Origin: Flavonifractor sp. An112
GTDB taxonomy: Bacteria > Bacillota > Clostridia > Oscillospirales > Oscillospiraceae
Reading direction: 5' to 3'
Length of the DNA stretch: 64,000 bases
Assembly: GCF_002161085.1 (NCBI RefSeq)
Contig: NZ_NFLU01000001.1
Location: 124,001-188,000, forward strand
How positions within the stretch are numbered: the first letter of the stretch is position 1; each line of letters begins with the position of its first letter. Under the pieces are notes generated by a model. It searched no databases. It was not told where the DNA came from and saw only the letters and a list, made by a program, of their open reading frames with translations. Positions 1-8,097 of this stretch are shown here, piece by piece. Both the position numbers and the translations under genes were made by a program.

Positions 1-1
1 T

Positions 2-52
2 CCCCTGGATTACGGCGCGGTGCTGAGCTTGTTGCAGCTGGCGCAGGGGTAA
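2..52 (+). CDS. C-terminal tail of a gene cut by the window edge
   Basis: The first 52 bases keep one frame open to a TAA stop and encode a short helical tail ending in LSLLQLAQG. This resembles the last helix of PucR-type regulators, such as the one that ends at 14346 (tail LAFLQLIQ). The match is too short to be sure. Only the last 16 codons are visible, so the assignment is a guess from the tail. Confidence 0.3.
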   Translation, partial: PLDYGAVLSLLQLAQG

Positions 53-53
53 G

Positions 54-91
54 CTGTTGCAATTCGGAAATGTTCATTGCCGCTGTGCAAC
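54..91. promoter_or_regulatory. Possible activator-binding half-sites (UAS) for the sigma-54 promoter at 153
   Basis: TGTTGCA (54-60) and TGCAACA (about 85-91) form an inverted pair 60-100 bp upstream of the -24/-12 element. The same GTTGC/GCAAC half-sites recur upstream of the other three sigma-54 promoters nearby. That is the expected place for enhancer sites of the activator encoded at 1678-3249. The binding protein is inferred. Confidence 0.45.
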
Positions 92-152
92 AGGTAAGTA
101 CCTTTCCTCCCGCTCAGCAGCCGTTTTCGGCCCTATTTTTCGGTATTTGTGT

Positions 153-168
153 TGGCATCAGGATTGCT
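153..168 (+). promoter_or_regulatory. Sigma-54 (-24/-12) promoter of the MFS gene
   Basis: TGGCATCAGGATTGCT has the invariant GG (154-155) and GC (166-167) exactly ten bases apart, matching the TGGCAC-N5-TTGC consensus closely. It lies about 120 bp before the transporter start codon, which leaves a leader of roughly 110 nt. Confidence 0.75.
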
Positions 169-288
169 TTTATTCTGTTTCGCTAAATCAAGTGCGGAGA
201 GAGGAGGCACGTCTTGCAGCCGGAGCAAACCCGGCACAGCGCAGCCAACATCCACATCCTACAGCGAAAATGAGGAGTGAGTAAAACT

Positions 289-1587
289 ATGAGTAAAAAG
301 AATCCCCAGATCGCCAGTGAAAACATGAAGATGAATTTCTCCAAAGGTTGGGGCATCATTCTCTATCAGGCCCTGATGTTCTTCTTCCTGATCGGCTTTT
401 CCATTGACGGTCTGAACATCGTGGCCCCGGCCTTTTCCGAGGCCACCGGCGTGGACTACCCCAGCGTACTGAGCATGGCTACCGTGGCCGGTATGATCGG
501 CGTGGTGGTCTACATCTTCATTGCCCGTATCAACGTGAAGGTGGGAGCCCGTCTGCTGTCCGGCGTGTGCCTCATCGGCGCCGGCGCCTCCTACATCTTC
601 CTGGGCAACAGCAAGACCCTGGTCACCTACTGCATCGCCCTGACCCTGGTTACCTGCTTCATCAACGGCGCCGCCTACATCGCCGGCAACACCCTGATTG
701 CCCAGTGGTTCCCCAAGAAGAAGGGCTTGGCCAACGGCTTCACCACCATGGGCCACAACTGCGGCTCCGCCTTCTATGTGCCTCTGATCTCCTTCGCCAT
801 CGGCACCTTCGGCTTTGCCAGCGGCATGAGCTATGTGGCCATCGGCGCCATCGTGCTGGGCATCATCGGCCTGATTTTCGTCCGCAACACCCCCCAGGAG
901 TGCGGAATGTACCCCGACAACGTTACCAAGGAAGTGTATGAGCGGGAGTATTTCCAGGGCAACAGCGAGGACAACGGCGGCTGGACCGCGGGCAAGCTGC
1001 TCAAGACCCGTGAGCTGTGGCTGTGCGCCCTCATCATCGGCATCAACCAGCTGGTCACCACCGGCGTCATGAGCCAGCTGGTGGTCCGCAACACCAGCCT
1101 GGGCTTCTCCCAGGAGTCTGCCGTGGGCCTGATGACCGTGTGCGCCATCATCGGCGTGTGCGGCTCCTACCTCTTCGGCGCCATTGACCAGAAGTTCGGC
1201 GTCAAGAAGGCCATTATCCTCTTCCTGATCTGGTACTGCATCGCCCTGGCCGTCAACTGCACCGACACCACCATCGGCGTGTATGTGTCCGTGGCCATGA
1301 TCGGCATCGCCGTGGGCGCCGCCGCCAACTTTATCGTATCCCTGCCCGCTTCCGTGTTCGGCCGTCACGGCTTCACCATGGTGAACTCCGTGTTCTTCCC
1401 CCTGATGCAGATCGTGCTGATGACCAACTACCTGGTCAACGCCTTCGCGCTGAAGGTCACCGGCAGCCTGCGGGGCGCCTACATCTTCTACATCGGCCTG
1501 CTGGTGGTCAACATGATCCTCACCGCCGTGATCAACCCCACCAAGTACAACAAGGACGTGGCTACCGAGCAGGAGCTGCTGAAGTAA
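289..1587 (+). CDS. MFS transporter, oxalate/formate antiporter (OFA)-like
   Basis: This 432-residue integral membrane protein has about twelve hydrophobic helices and the usual length of the major facilitator superfamily. The cytoplasmic loop with the run PKKKGLANG after helix 4 and the motif RNTPQECGMYPDN in the central loop are typical of OFA-like carriers of organic anions. The ATG at 289 is chosen because a GAGGAG site lies 12 bases upstream; the GTG at 277 overlaps that site. It stands alone behind a sigma-54 promoter and ends at a strong terminator, so it probably imports the substrate used by the neighbouring sigma-54-controlled enzymes. The substrate itself cannot be read from the sequence. 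A second related carrier lies at 9090-10439. Confidence 0.85.
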   Translation: MSKKNPQIASENMKMNFSKGWGIILYQALMFFFLIGFSIDGLNIVAPAFSEATGVDYPSVLSMATVAGMIGVVVYIFIARINVKVGARLLSGVCLIGAGASYIFLGNSKTLVTYCIALTLVTCFINGAAYIAGNTLIAQWFPKKKGLANGFTTMGHNCGSAFYVPLISFAIGTFGFASGMSYVAIGAIVLGIIGLIFVRNTPQECGMYPDNVTKEVYEREYFQGNSEDNGGWTAGKLLKTRELWLCALIIGINQLVTTGVMSQLVVRNTSLGFSQESAVGLMTVCAIIGVCGSYLFGAIDQKFGVKKAIILFLIWYCIALAVNCTDTTIGVYVSVAMIGIAVGAAANFIVSLPASVFGRHGFTMVNSVFFPLMQIVLMTNYLVNAFALKVTGSLRGAYIFYIGLLVVNMILTAVINPTKYNKDVATEQELLK

Positions 1588-1626
1588 GCTGATTCCATTC
1601 CCTTTCTATTCCATTTATATCCCTCT

Positions 1627-1670
1627 AAGCAGCAAGGCCCGCCGGAAGATTCCGGCGGGCCTTGCTGCTT
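1627..1670. terminator. Bidirectional intrinsic terminator
   Basis: A perfect 20-bp stem (1627-1646 with 1651-1670) and an AGAT loop separate the convergent MFS and activator genes. T-rich flanks on both sides suit termination in both directions. Confidence 0.85.
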
Positions 1671-1677
1671 ATTTGAA

Positions 1678-3249
1678 TCAGCTTCTGCGGTTTTCGTAGT
1701 CAATTTCGTACTGCTTGATCTTACGGCAGATGGTGGAGGCGTTGATGTTCAGCTTGCGGCTGGCATCCCGCAGGTTAGAGGAGCCTTTCAGCACCTGCTC
1801 CAGAAGGCGCTTTTCAAAGTCCGCCACCGCCGTATTGAAGTCCACGCCCTCAGCAGGCAGCTCAGGGACGGGCTCCGGCTGGGGTGTCTCTGCCTTGGGG
1901 GCGGCGGGCTGTGGCTCGGGGACCTCCTCCGGCACGTTCAGCAGGCCGCGGAGCACGTCGTCCTCAATCCGGCCAATGCCGGAGCTGCACAGGATCAGGT
2001 ACTCCATCACATTTTCCAACTCCCGGATGTTGCCCGGCCAGGAATAGCGCTTCATATAGTCGATCTGCCACTGAGTCAGGCTGAAGGTGCGGTCGTACTT
2101 CTTGGTAAAGCGATCAATGAAGTACTCGCACAGGTCCTCAAAGTCCTCGGTGCGCTGCCGCAGGGCGGGCACCGCAATGGGGATCACGTTAAGCCGGTAG
2201 TAGAGGTCCTGCCGGAAGGTGCCCTCCGACACCTTTTTCTTCAAATCCGCGTTGGTCAGGGCCAGAAAACGGATGTCCAGCTTGATGGGCCGGGTGCCGC
2301 CAATGCGGGTGATTTCCTGGGACTGGATGGCCCGCAGCAGCTTTACCTGCAGGTCCATGGGCATATCCCCGATCTCATCCAGCATCAGGGTGCCGTGATT
2401 GGCGTACTCAAAGAGGCCCACCTTGCCCTTGGCGTTGGCGCCGGTAAAGGCCCCCTTCTCATAGCCGAACAGCTCGGACTCCAGCAGGTGGCCCGGGATG
2501 GAGGCGCAGTTGATCTTTACATAAGGCTTGTCCCGGCGGAGGCTGCGGCGGTAGATCTCGTCGGCCACCACCTCTTTGCCCACCCCCGACTCTCCGGTGA
2601 CGAGCACCGAGGCGTCAGTGGGGGCGATCCGGTCCAGCAGGGTATCAATTTGTTTCAGGGAGCCGTATTTTCCTACCATGCTGCCCGACAGGTGCTTGTC
2701 TGAATCCTTGCTGATGGTTCTGGGGTGGATGGCGTTGACCTCTTTGACAAAGGCCTCGAAATCCTCCTGCAGGGAACTGAGGCTCATAATGGGCCGACTG
2801 CAGGCCACTACCTGCCGCAGGCTGCCGTCCGGCTTAAAAATGGGGGTTCCCATCACATAGCCCACCAGGGGCTCCCCGGTTTTATAGGTAGTAGACAGGC
2901 GGAAGGCGCTCTTTTTGTTCTCCAGCACGCTGGTCACCGCCCCACCGGTAAAGAGCTTGTCCTCCCCGATCAGGGCATGAATATCCCGGTTCAGGACCTC
3001 CTCCTCGGTGATCCCCGTATTGCGGGTATAGGCAGGATTGATGTAGAGGACCGTCCCATCGGCATCCGTGATCATGATGCTGTCATCCAGCCCGTCCACT
3101 ACCTCTTTAAAGTCAATGCCCCGGTCATGGAAGGCCTGCAGGCGGTGATCGATCTCCTCCAGCTTGGCCACCAGCTCCGGGCGGTCACTCTCATCCATCA
3201 CAAGCCTCAGCAGCTTTCTTACTTCTCTTATGGCGGAATATTGGTTCAT
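1678..3249 (-). CDS. Sigma-54-dependent activator with PAS domain
   Basis: A 523-residue enhancer-binding protein. Residues about 45-155 form a PAS sensor. Residues about 185-420 form the AAA+ domain, with Walker A GESGVGKE (219-226), the sigma-54-contacting loop GAFTGA (266-271) and Walker B LMLDEIGD (288-295). A proline-rich linker leads to a Fis-type helix-turn-helix at about 480-520 (LRDASRKLNINASTICRKIK). The start at 3249 is set by GGAGGAGCGC directly before ATG. The PAS domain suggests that a small molecule or redox signal is sensed in the cytoplasm. Four -24/-12 promoters lie within 4 kb on both sides, so this protein very probably activates the transporter, nitroreductase, dehydrogenase and DUF362 operons. 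No sigma-54 promoter was seen for the gene itself. Confidence 0.93.
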   Translation of the reverse strand: MNQYSAIREVRKLLRLVMDESDRPELVAKLEEIDHRLQAFHDRGIDFKEVVDGLDDSIMITDADGTVLYINPAYTRNTGITEEEVLNRDIHALIGEDKLFTGGAVTSVLENKKSAFRLSTTYKTGEPLVGYVMGTPIFKPDGSLRQVVACSRPIMSLSSLQEDFEAFVKEVNAIHPRTISKDSDKHLSGSMVGKYGSLKQIDTLLDRIAPTDASVLVTGESGVGKEVVADEIYRRSLRRDKPYVKINCASIPGHLLESELFGYEKGAFTGANAKGKVGLFEYANHGTLMLDEIGDMPMDLQVKLLRAIQSQEITRIGGTRPIKLDIRFLALTNADLKKKVSEGTFRQDLYYRLNVIPIAVPALRQRTEDFEDLCEYFIDRFTKKYDRTFSLTQWQIDYMKRYSWPGNIRELENVMEYLILCSSGIGRIEDDVLRGLLNVPEEVPEPQPAAPKAETPQPEPVPELPAEGVDFNTAVADFEKRLLEQVLKGSSNLRDASRKLNINASTICRKIKQYEIDYENRRS

Positions 3250-3321
3250 CGCGCTCCTCCTCACCGTTTCTGTCGGGCATTGTACCGGCACGCAAGTGCC
3301 GCAAAGGGAAATCCATTTTGT

Positions 3322-4188
3322 TCAAAAGGTCAGTTCCTTGATCTGGGCAATGCCCTCCCGCTGGACGCCCCGGGCATAGGGATACTCCGGATAGCCGAAC
3401 CCCAGAATCAGGCTGTAATACCGGTCCTGGGGAATTTGCAGCAGCTTTTCCACCTCCGGCATATGGGACAGGGCCCCCACCGGGTAGGACATAATGATGG
3501 ACCCCAGGCCGTGGGAGGCGCAGATCAGGTCAAACCAGGCCGCGGCCAGCACCGGGTCGGTCTGCCACTGGCCTCTGCCCCGCTGGGAGTGGATCACCAG
3601 AATATGGGGCGCGTTGACAAAGAACATATCGCCCGGATTGCGGCCCGGCTCCCACTCCAGCTGCTTCTCCCAGTCGCTTTTGGTGAAGGAACCGGGATAG
3701 ATCCCCTGCTCCGCCAGCCGGAAGGCCTCCTCCCGCACCAGCTTGCGCAGCTTGTCCATCTCCGCCTTCCGGTACACCACGTTGAAGCCCAGGGTCTGCA
3801 AGTTGCTGCCGGTAGGGACATTCTCCAGCAGCCGGAGCATCTGATCGATCTCCTCTCTGGGTACCTCCCGGTCCTGATAGCGGCGGCAGGCCCGCCGGTT
3901 ACGCATCAGAGCCTCCAGCTGGCGGGCGTTAGCCCCCTCTTCCGGCAGCAGGGAGTCCTTGGGGTCCTTGTCAAAGATAGAAATGGCGCCGGTGGGACAT
4001 ACCGCCAGACAGTGCTGGCAGCGGTAGCAGCCGTCCCAGCCCACAATGCCGTCCGCCTCCGCCTTCATCTTTGGGACCCCCTGTTCATCAAAGTACAGGA
4101 TCACCGAAGAACAAGATGCAACGCACCTGCCACAGTGGATACATTGATCCGGGTTTGCCTTGAAATGAAAGCTCCTCACCAGCTCCAC
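3322..4188 (-). CDS. Ferredoxin-nitroreductase fusion protein
   Basis: The N-terminus carries two [4Fe-4S] ferredoxin motifs (C16, C19, C22, C26 and C54, C57, C60, C64, the latter followed by proline). From about residue 90 to 289 comes an FMN-binding nitroreductase-like domain (RRACRRYQDREV near its start; SHGLGSIIMSYP later). Such fusions pass electrons from iron-sulfur clusters to FMN to reduce an unknown substrate in the cytoplasm. The open frame starts with GTG at 4188, but AAGGAG lies immediately before it, so the GTG at 4179, about ten bases from that site, is at least as likely. The gene is transcribed away from the dehydrogenase gene, and a sigma-54 promoter at 4277-4292 points at it. 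Confidence 0.85.
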   Translation of the reverse strand: MELVRSFHFKANPDQCIHCGRCVASCSSVILYFDEQGVPKMKAEADGIVGWDGCYRCQHCLAVCPTGAISIFDKDPKDSLLPEEGANARQLEALMRNRRACRRYQDREVPREEIDQMLRLLENVPTGSNLQTLGFNVVYRKAEMDKLRKLVREEAFRLAEQGIYPGSFTKSDWEKQLEWEPGRNPGDMFFVNAPHILVIHSQRGRGQWQTDPVLAAAWFDLICASHGLGSIIMSYPVGALSHMPEVEKLLQIPQDRYYSLILGFGYPEYPYARGVQREGIAQIKELTF

Positions 4189-4276
4189 GCTCCTTGTCTT
4201 TCCATTTGAGTAATCTCTATTATAGCCTGCCTGTCAACTCGATGTCTAATGGGCGCAGGCCTAACAAAAGGAATTA

Positions 4277-4292
4277 AGCAAATTGGATGCCA
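4277..4292 (-). promoter_or_regulatory. Sigma-54 (-24/-12) promoter of the ferredoxin-nitroreductase gene
   Basis: On the minus strand the sequence is TGGCATCCAATTTGCT, with GG and GC ten bases apart, about 90 bp before the start codon. It is back to back with the plus-strand promoter at 4440, and the two share the half-sites between them. Confidence 0.75.
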
Positions 4293-4318
4293 GCTTTATC
4301 CATATGCTGCCGGCCCAA

Positions 4319-4391
4319 TGTTGCCCCTGTCCATTGCATTTTTGCAACTCGTTGCTGCTTCGCCCTCCACCCTCTGTTGCCATTTCGCAAC
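4319..4391. promoter_or_regulatory. Cluster of GTTGC/GCAAC half-sites between divergent sigma-54 promoters
   Basis: TGTTGC (4319-4324), TGCAAC (4343-4348), GTTGC (4351-4355) and the tight inverted pair GTTGC-N6-GCAAC (4376-4391) lie between the two divergent -24/-12 elements. Their position and symmetry suit enhancer sites of a Fis-type activator. The protein that binds them is inferred to be the product of 1678-3249. Confidence 0.5.
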
Positions 4392-4439
4392 GTTCCCCGA
4401 TCATCCAGGAAAACAGAGCTGTTTTTCCCCTGAAATTTT

Positions 4440-4455
4440 TGGCATGGGATTTGCT
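4440..4455 (+). promoter_or_regulatory. Sigma-54 (-24/-12) promoter of the dehydrogenase gene
   Basis: TGGCATGGGATTTGCT has GG (4441-4442) and GC (4453-4454) at the required ten-base spacing, about 75 bp upstream of the ATG at 4530. Confidence 0.78.
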
Positions 4456-4529
4456 CTATTCACAGGCAAGCACAATGTTGTCCGCGACAACCCAGCTGAC
4501 AAAGATCAAAAAGAAAAGAGGAATCAACC

Positions 4530-5435
4530 ATGGGCAAAATCAAAGCAGTGTTTGTTGGCACCGGCATGATCGGAGCCGGTCTGGCTGCCAATGCCATGCT
4601 GAACGGCTACGAGACCGTCCTCTATGATGTGGTCCCCCAGGAAAAGATGCGGGAGAGCATCAGCCACATTCTGGACATTCTGGTGGATGCGGGGGCCGCC
4701 ACCAGGGCCCAGGCCGACCAGGCTCTGGCCGACTGCCAGTTCTCCAACAACCTGGAGGAGGCGGTCAAGGGGGCTCACTTCGTGCAGGAGTGCATCCCCG
4801 AGCGGCTGGAGCTGAAAAAATCCACCTATGCCGCCATCCAGAAGGTGACCGGCCCCGACGCCGTCATTTGCAGCTCCACCTCCAAGCTCTTCCCCACCAA
4901 GCTGCAGGAGGACGCCCTCTATCCCCAGTCCATCCTGGTGGGCCACCCCTACAATCCCTCCTATCTGCTCCCCCTCATTGAACTGTGCGGCGGCGAGCAG
5001 ACCTCCCCGGAGGCCATCCAGCGGGCCAAGGAGATCTACACCGGCATGGGCAAGGTGGCGGTGGTCTGCAAGAAGGAGATCTACGGCTTCATCGTCAACC
5101 GCCTGTCCTGGGCCGCGCTGGAGGCCGCCAAAGAGTGCGTGCGCGACGGCGTCTGCTCCGTGGAGGATATGGACAAGGCCATCATGTTCGGCCCCGGTAT
5201 GCGTATGGCGGTGACCGGCCAGCTGCTCACCATCAGCCTGGGTGTGGACGGCGGTTTCCGGGCCATCGCCGAGAAATACGGCGAGGAGCCCACCCCCTGG
5301 AATGAGGTGTACGCCCAGGGCGTGGACGAGGAGATCGCCAATCGGGACCCCGCCATGGGCAACACGGTGGACGGCGTGTGCAAGTTCCGGGATCACGCCT
5401 TTGCGGAGCTGCTGAAGCTGCACAAGCTGCTCTGA
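4530..5435 (+). CDS. 3-Hydroxyacyl-CoA dehydrogenase family enzyme (carnitine/gulonate dehydrogenase-like)
   Basis: This 301-residue NAD-dependent dehydrogenase starts with a Rossmann motif GTGMIGAG (10-17). It has the family's catalytic histidine in GHPYNPSYLLPL (about 137-148) and an all-alpha C-terminal domain. The HPYNPSYLLPL wording is closer to L-carnitine and L-gulonate 3-dehydrogenases (lambda-crystallin group) than to fatty-acid beta-oxidation enzymes, so a hydroxy acid or quaternary amine may be oxidised rather than an acyl-CoA. GAGGAA lies upstream of the ATG. The gene has its own sigma-54 promoter, and the DUF362 gene behind it has another, so the two are co-regulated but not necessarily one transcript. 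Confidence 0.85.
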   Translation: MGKIKAVFVGTGMIGAGLAANAMLNGYETVLYDVVPQEKMRESISHILDILVDAGAATRAQADQALADCQFSNNLEEAVKGAHFVQECIPERLELKKSTYAAIQKVTGPDAVICSSTSKLFPTKLQEDALYPQSILVGHPYNPSYLLPLIELCGGEQTSPEAIQRAKEIYTGMGKVAVVCKKEIYGFIVNRLSWAALEAAKECVRDGVCSVEDMDKAIMFGPGMRMAVTGQLLTISLGVDGGFRAIAEKYGEEPTPWNEVYAQGVDEEIANRDPAMGNTVDGVCKFRDHAFAELLKLHKLL

Positions 5436-5453
5436 TCCCGCCCCAATCCGCCG

Positions 5454-5502
5454 GTTGTTTCATTTTTGCAACAGAGCATCTTGTTTGTATCAGTTGCGCA
5501 AC
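5454..5502. promoter_or_regulatory. GTTGC/GCAAC half-sites upstream of the DUF362 operon
   Basis: GTTGT (5454-5458) with TGCAACA (5467-5473), and the perfect palindrome GTTGCGCAAC (5493-5502), lie 50-100 bp before the -24 element. They match the sites near the other sigma-54 promoters. Confidence 0.48.
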
Positions 5503-5553
5503 AAAATTCCCCCGTTATTTCCCAAAAATCAGGCCGTTTACCCCAAAAATACT

Positions 5554-5569
5554 TGGCATTTGATTTGCA
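5554..5569 (+). promoter_or_regulatory. Sigma-54 (-24/-12) promoter of the DUF362 operon
   Basis: TGGCATTTGATTTGCA has GG (5555-5556) and GC (5567-5568) ten bases apart, about 50 bp before the start codon at 5622. It is the fourth such element in 5.5 kb. Confidence 0.78.
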
Positions 5570-5621
5570 GTTATCATGGGTGTAATGAATGACACACCAA
5601 ATTCTGAAGGGAGAACTGAGT

Positions 5622-6908
5622 ATGTCTGACAAAAAAGCGCTGGTCGCTCTGGCCAAGGAGGCCAGCATCCAGGAGAGCGTCACCAAGGTCTTTGACCTGA
5701 TGGGCGGCGTCACCAACATGATCAAGCCCGGCACCACCGTAATGCTCAAGCCCAACGCCGGTCACGCCTCCCCCGCCGACACCTCCGTGTGTACCAACCC
5801 CGAGGTGGTTCGTGCCGTCATCCGTGAGGTCAAGAAGGCCAATCCCAAGAGCATTGTCATCGCCGAGGCCGCCGCCATCGGCTGCGATACCATGGAGTGC
5901 TATGAGGTCTCCGGCATCGCCGACGTGGCCCGGGAGGAGGGCGTGGAGCTCTACGACATCAAGGCCGACAAGGACCTGATCAACGTGGCTGTCCGGGGCT
6001 ACCGCTCCAACCTGCACCACGTCAAGCTGCCCCGCCGTCTGCTGGAGGCCGACCACCTGATCAACCTGCCCATCCTCAAGGCCCATGCCAGTATGGTATT
6101 CTCCTGCGCCCTGAAGAACATCAAGGGCGTGGTGCAGGACGCCGTTCACCTGCAGATGCACCAGCAGAACCTGACCATGGCCATGATGGACGTGTGGAGC
6201 ATCTGTCGGGCCGATATCAACATCGTGGACGCCATCCGTCCCGCCAGCGGCTACTCCCCCCACACCCCGGTGCCCATTGAGGTGGGCTGCATCCTGGGTT
6301 CCACCGACCCCGTGGCCGTGGACCTGATCGCCTGTGACCTGGTAGGCATCGACGCCGAGGCAGTGGACTACTTCCGGGTGGCCGCCGAGACCGGCCTGGG
6401 CATCACCGAGCGGGAGGACATCGACGTGGTGGGTGCCTCCGTCAAGGACTGCTACAAGAAGATGTGGGTTCCCTACATCGGCGACATGAGCACCCGCTGG
6501 CCCGAGTACAAGGTGCTGTGCGACGGCGCCTGCTCCAGCTGCCAGGCCCTGCTGGCCATCAACATGGAGACGCTGAAGGCCATCGGCGACTATGAGCGCC
6601 GCTCCGATTTCGTGGTGGTGGCCGGCGGCAAGAACCAGATCCCTGCCGACGTGGACGACAAGAAGCTGGTGCTCCACGGCAACTGCACCCGCAAGTACCT
6701 GAAGGATCACCCCAACGCCATCCACATCGAGGGCTGCCCCCCCTCCGAGCCGCTGCTCTATATGTCCATCAGCAACGGTGAGCTGGTCCACGGCAAGGGC
6801 GGCCAGATGAGCGAGTACATCCGTCCCCGTATGGCCGCCGACCAGCCGGTGTGGCGTAAGTATGTGGAGGAGCAGGCCAAGAAATTCTACGGCAGTCAGG
6901 AAGGTTGA
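5622..6908 (+). CDS. DUF362 domain protein
   Basis: A 428-residue cytoplasmic protein of the DUF362 family. The N-terminal half shows the family pattern: TVMLKPNAG near residue 40, VVRAVIREVKKANPKSIVIAEA, then DHLINLPILKAH and KNIKGVV near 150-170. Some DUF362 proteins carry ferredoxin motifs; here only a CSSC-type pair near residue 305 is visible. The family's biochemical role is not settled. The ATG at 5622 is preferred because AAGGGAG precedes it; the ATG at 5589 has no good site. It heads an operon with the small gene at 6911 and the cyclase-like gene at 7229. Confidence 0.75.
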   Translation: MSDKKALVALAKEASIQESVTKVFDLMGGVTNMIKPGTTVMLKPNAGHASPADTSVCTNPEVVRAVIREVKKANPKSIVIAEAAAIGCDTMECYEVSGIADVAREEGVELYDIKADKDLINVAVRGYRSNLHHVKLPRRLLEADHLINLPILKAHASMVFSCALKNIKGVVQDAVHLQMHQQNLTMAMMDVWSICRADINIVDAIRPASGYSPHTPVPIEVGCILGSTDPVAVDLIACDLVGIDAEAVDYFRVAAETGLGITEREDIDVVGASVKDCYKKMWVPYIGDMSTRWPEYKVLCDGACSSCQALLAINMETLKAIGDYERRSDFVVVAGGKNQIPADVDDKKLVLHGNCTRKYLKDHPNAIHIEGCPPSEPLLYMSISNGELVHGKGGQMSEYIRPRMAADQPVWRKYVEEQAKKFYGSQEG

Positions 6909-6910
6909 CC

Positions 6911-7183
6911 ATGGCGTTTCAATATGTGGACTATCCCCAGGAGATGAAGGATCTGCTCAACCGCATTTTCAGCGACGCTTTTATGCAGACCCACACCCGC
7001 TTCCAGTCCTTTGAGGGATTCCGTTACTCCAGCGCGGTGTTCGTCAACTGGAATTCCGACCAGCTCATCTATAATGAGGCTCTGCTGGACCGCTTTGTGC
7101 AGGAGAGCACCCAGTTCTCCTCCTGGGAGGAGATGGTGCGCACCGCCGCCGACCAGTGCTTTCAGCCCGCCGCCTGTTCCTGA
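6911..7183 (+). CDS. Small protein of unknown function in the DUF362 operon
   Basis: A 90-residue, aromatic-rich soluble protein with no motif I recognise. Its ATG lies 2 bases after the stop codon of the DUF362 gene, with GGAAGG overlapping the end of that gene, so it is translated with it. Its place between two enzymes of a co-regulated set suggests a subunit or accessory role, which is inference only. Confidence 0.6.
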   Translation: MAFQYVDYPQEMKDLLNRIFSDAFMQTHTRFQSFEGFRYSSAVFVNWNSDQLIYNEALLDRFVQESTQFSSWEEMVRTAADQCFQPAACS

Positions 7184-7228
7184 ATTTAAAGATTCCAAAT
7201 CCATTCTAAACGAAAAGGAGTTATTATT

Positions 7229-8047
7229 ATGAGCAAGACCGTTCTTGTAGACCTGTCTCATCCCTTTGGCCGGGGCAATCCCCTGTGGCCGTCCAACGGC
7301 GATTTCCATATCGACCGCGTGCAGCATATGCCCATGCACTACCGCCTGCTGCAGACCTTTAACGACTTCCATATGCACAACTCCACCCACGCCGACTCCC
7401 CCTCCCACGTGATTCCCGAGGGCGCTTTCACCCATGAGCTGCCCCTGGAGAACTACTATGGCCCCGCTGTCTGCCTGGACATTCCCAAGAAGCACTGGGA
7501 GCTCATCACCGTGGAGGATATTGAGAAGGCCGCTGCCAAGGTGGAGGGCGGCATTCAGGAGGGCGACTGGGTCCTTATTTGCACCGGCATGAACAAGCGC
7601 TGGGGCGAGAATGACGACTACTTCATGTATTCCCCCGGTATGTCCATCGAGGGCGCCCACTGGCTGGTGGATCACAAGGTCAAGGGCGTGGGCTTTGACC
7701 TGCAGGCTCTGGACCACATCCTGTACACCTACGCCGCTCAGCACGGCCCCGGGCCCTACGTCCCCCGCATCGTAGACGAGTACAAGAAGGAGTTCGGCCA
7801 TGAGCCTCTGGAGGACTTCCCTGAGTGGGAGCCCGTCCACACCATCCTGCTGAGCAACAACGTCATGGGCATTGAGAACCTGGGCGGCGACATTGAGAAG
7901 GTCAAGGGTCAGCGCTTCACCTTCTGTGCCTTCCCCCTGCGCTGGTACATGGGCGACGGCACCATTGTCCGGGCCGTGGCCATGATCGACGAGGACAAGA
8001 TCAACAAGGACGTGCCCGACCGCGTCTACAAGTACGGCGTGTATTGA
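7229..8047 (+). CDS. Cyclase family / kynurenine-formamidase-like metal hydrolase
   Basis: A 272-residue protein with the metal-binding signature of the family, here HNSTHADSPSH (about residues 49-59), where HxGTHxDxPxH is usual. The metal-ligand histidines and aspartate are kept and the glycine is serine. Relatives hydrolyse N-formylkynurenine, isatin or cyclic acyl substrates. AAAGGAG precedes the ATG, and the gene closes the sigma-54-controlled operon at a strong terminator. With the dehydrogenase and the DUF362 protein it probably degrades one imported compound, whose identity is unknown. Confidence 0.82.
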   Translation: MSKTVLVDLSHPFGRGNPLWPSNGDFHIDRVQHMPMHYRLLQTFNDFHMHNSTHADSPSHVIPEGAFTHELPLENYYGPAVCLDIPKKHWELITVEDIEKAAAKVEGGIQEGDWVLICTGMNKRWGENDDYFMYSPGMSIEGAHWLVDHKVKGVGFDLQALDHILYTYAAQHGPGPYVPRIVDEYKKEFGHEPLEDFPEWEPVHTILLSNNVMGIENLGGDIEKVKGQRFTFCAFPLRWYMGDGTIVRAVAMIDEDKINKDVPDRVYKYGVY

Positions 8048-8060
8048 TCCATATCCATAA

Positions 8061-8096
8061 AAAAGAGATGACAGGCTTTGGCCTGTCATCTCTTTT
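8061..8096. terminator. Bidirectional intrinsic terminator
   Basis: A 16-bp perfect stem (8061-8076 with 8081-8096), a TTTG loop and A/T runs on both flanks lie between convergent genes. Confidence 0.88.
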
Positions 8097-8097
8097 T

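Noticed and set aside
57-284. Open frame of 75 codons before the MFS gene
   Set aside because: It covers the sigma-54 promoter and activator sites, has no ribosome site and no recognisable protein features.
259-1368. A long minus-strand open frame (369 codons) opposite the first MFS gene
   Set aside because: Composition is alanine/glycine/histidine/aspartate-rich without any fold pattern, as is usual for antisense frames of GC-rich genes. The plus-strand transporter is clear. Similar shadows lie opposite 5622-6908, 9090-10439, 10818-12370, 44026-47400 and 57567-59201.
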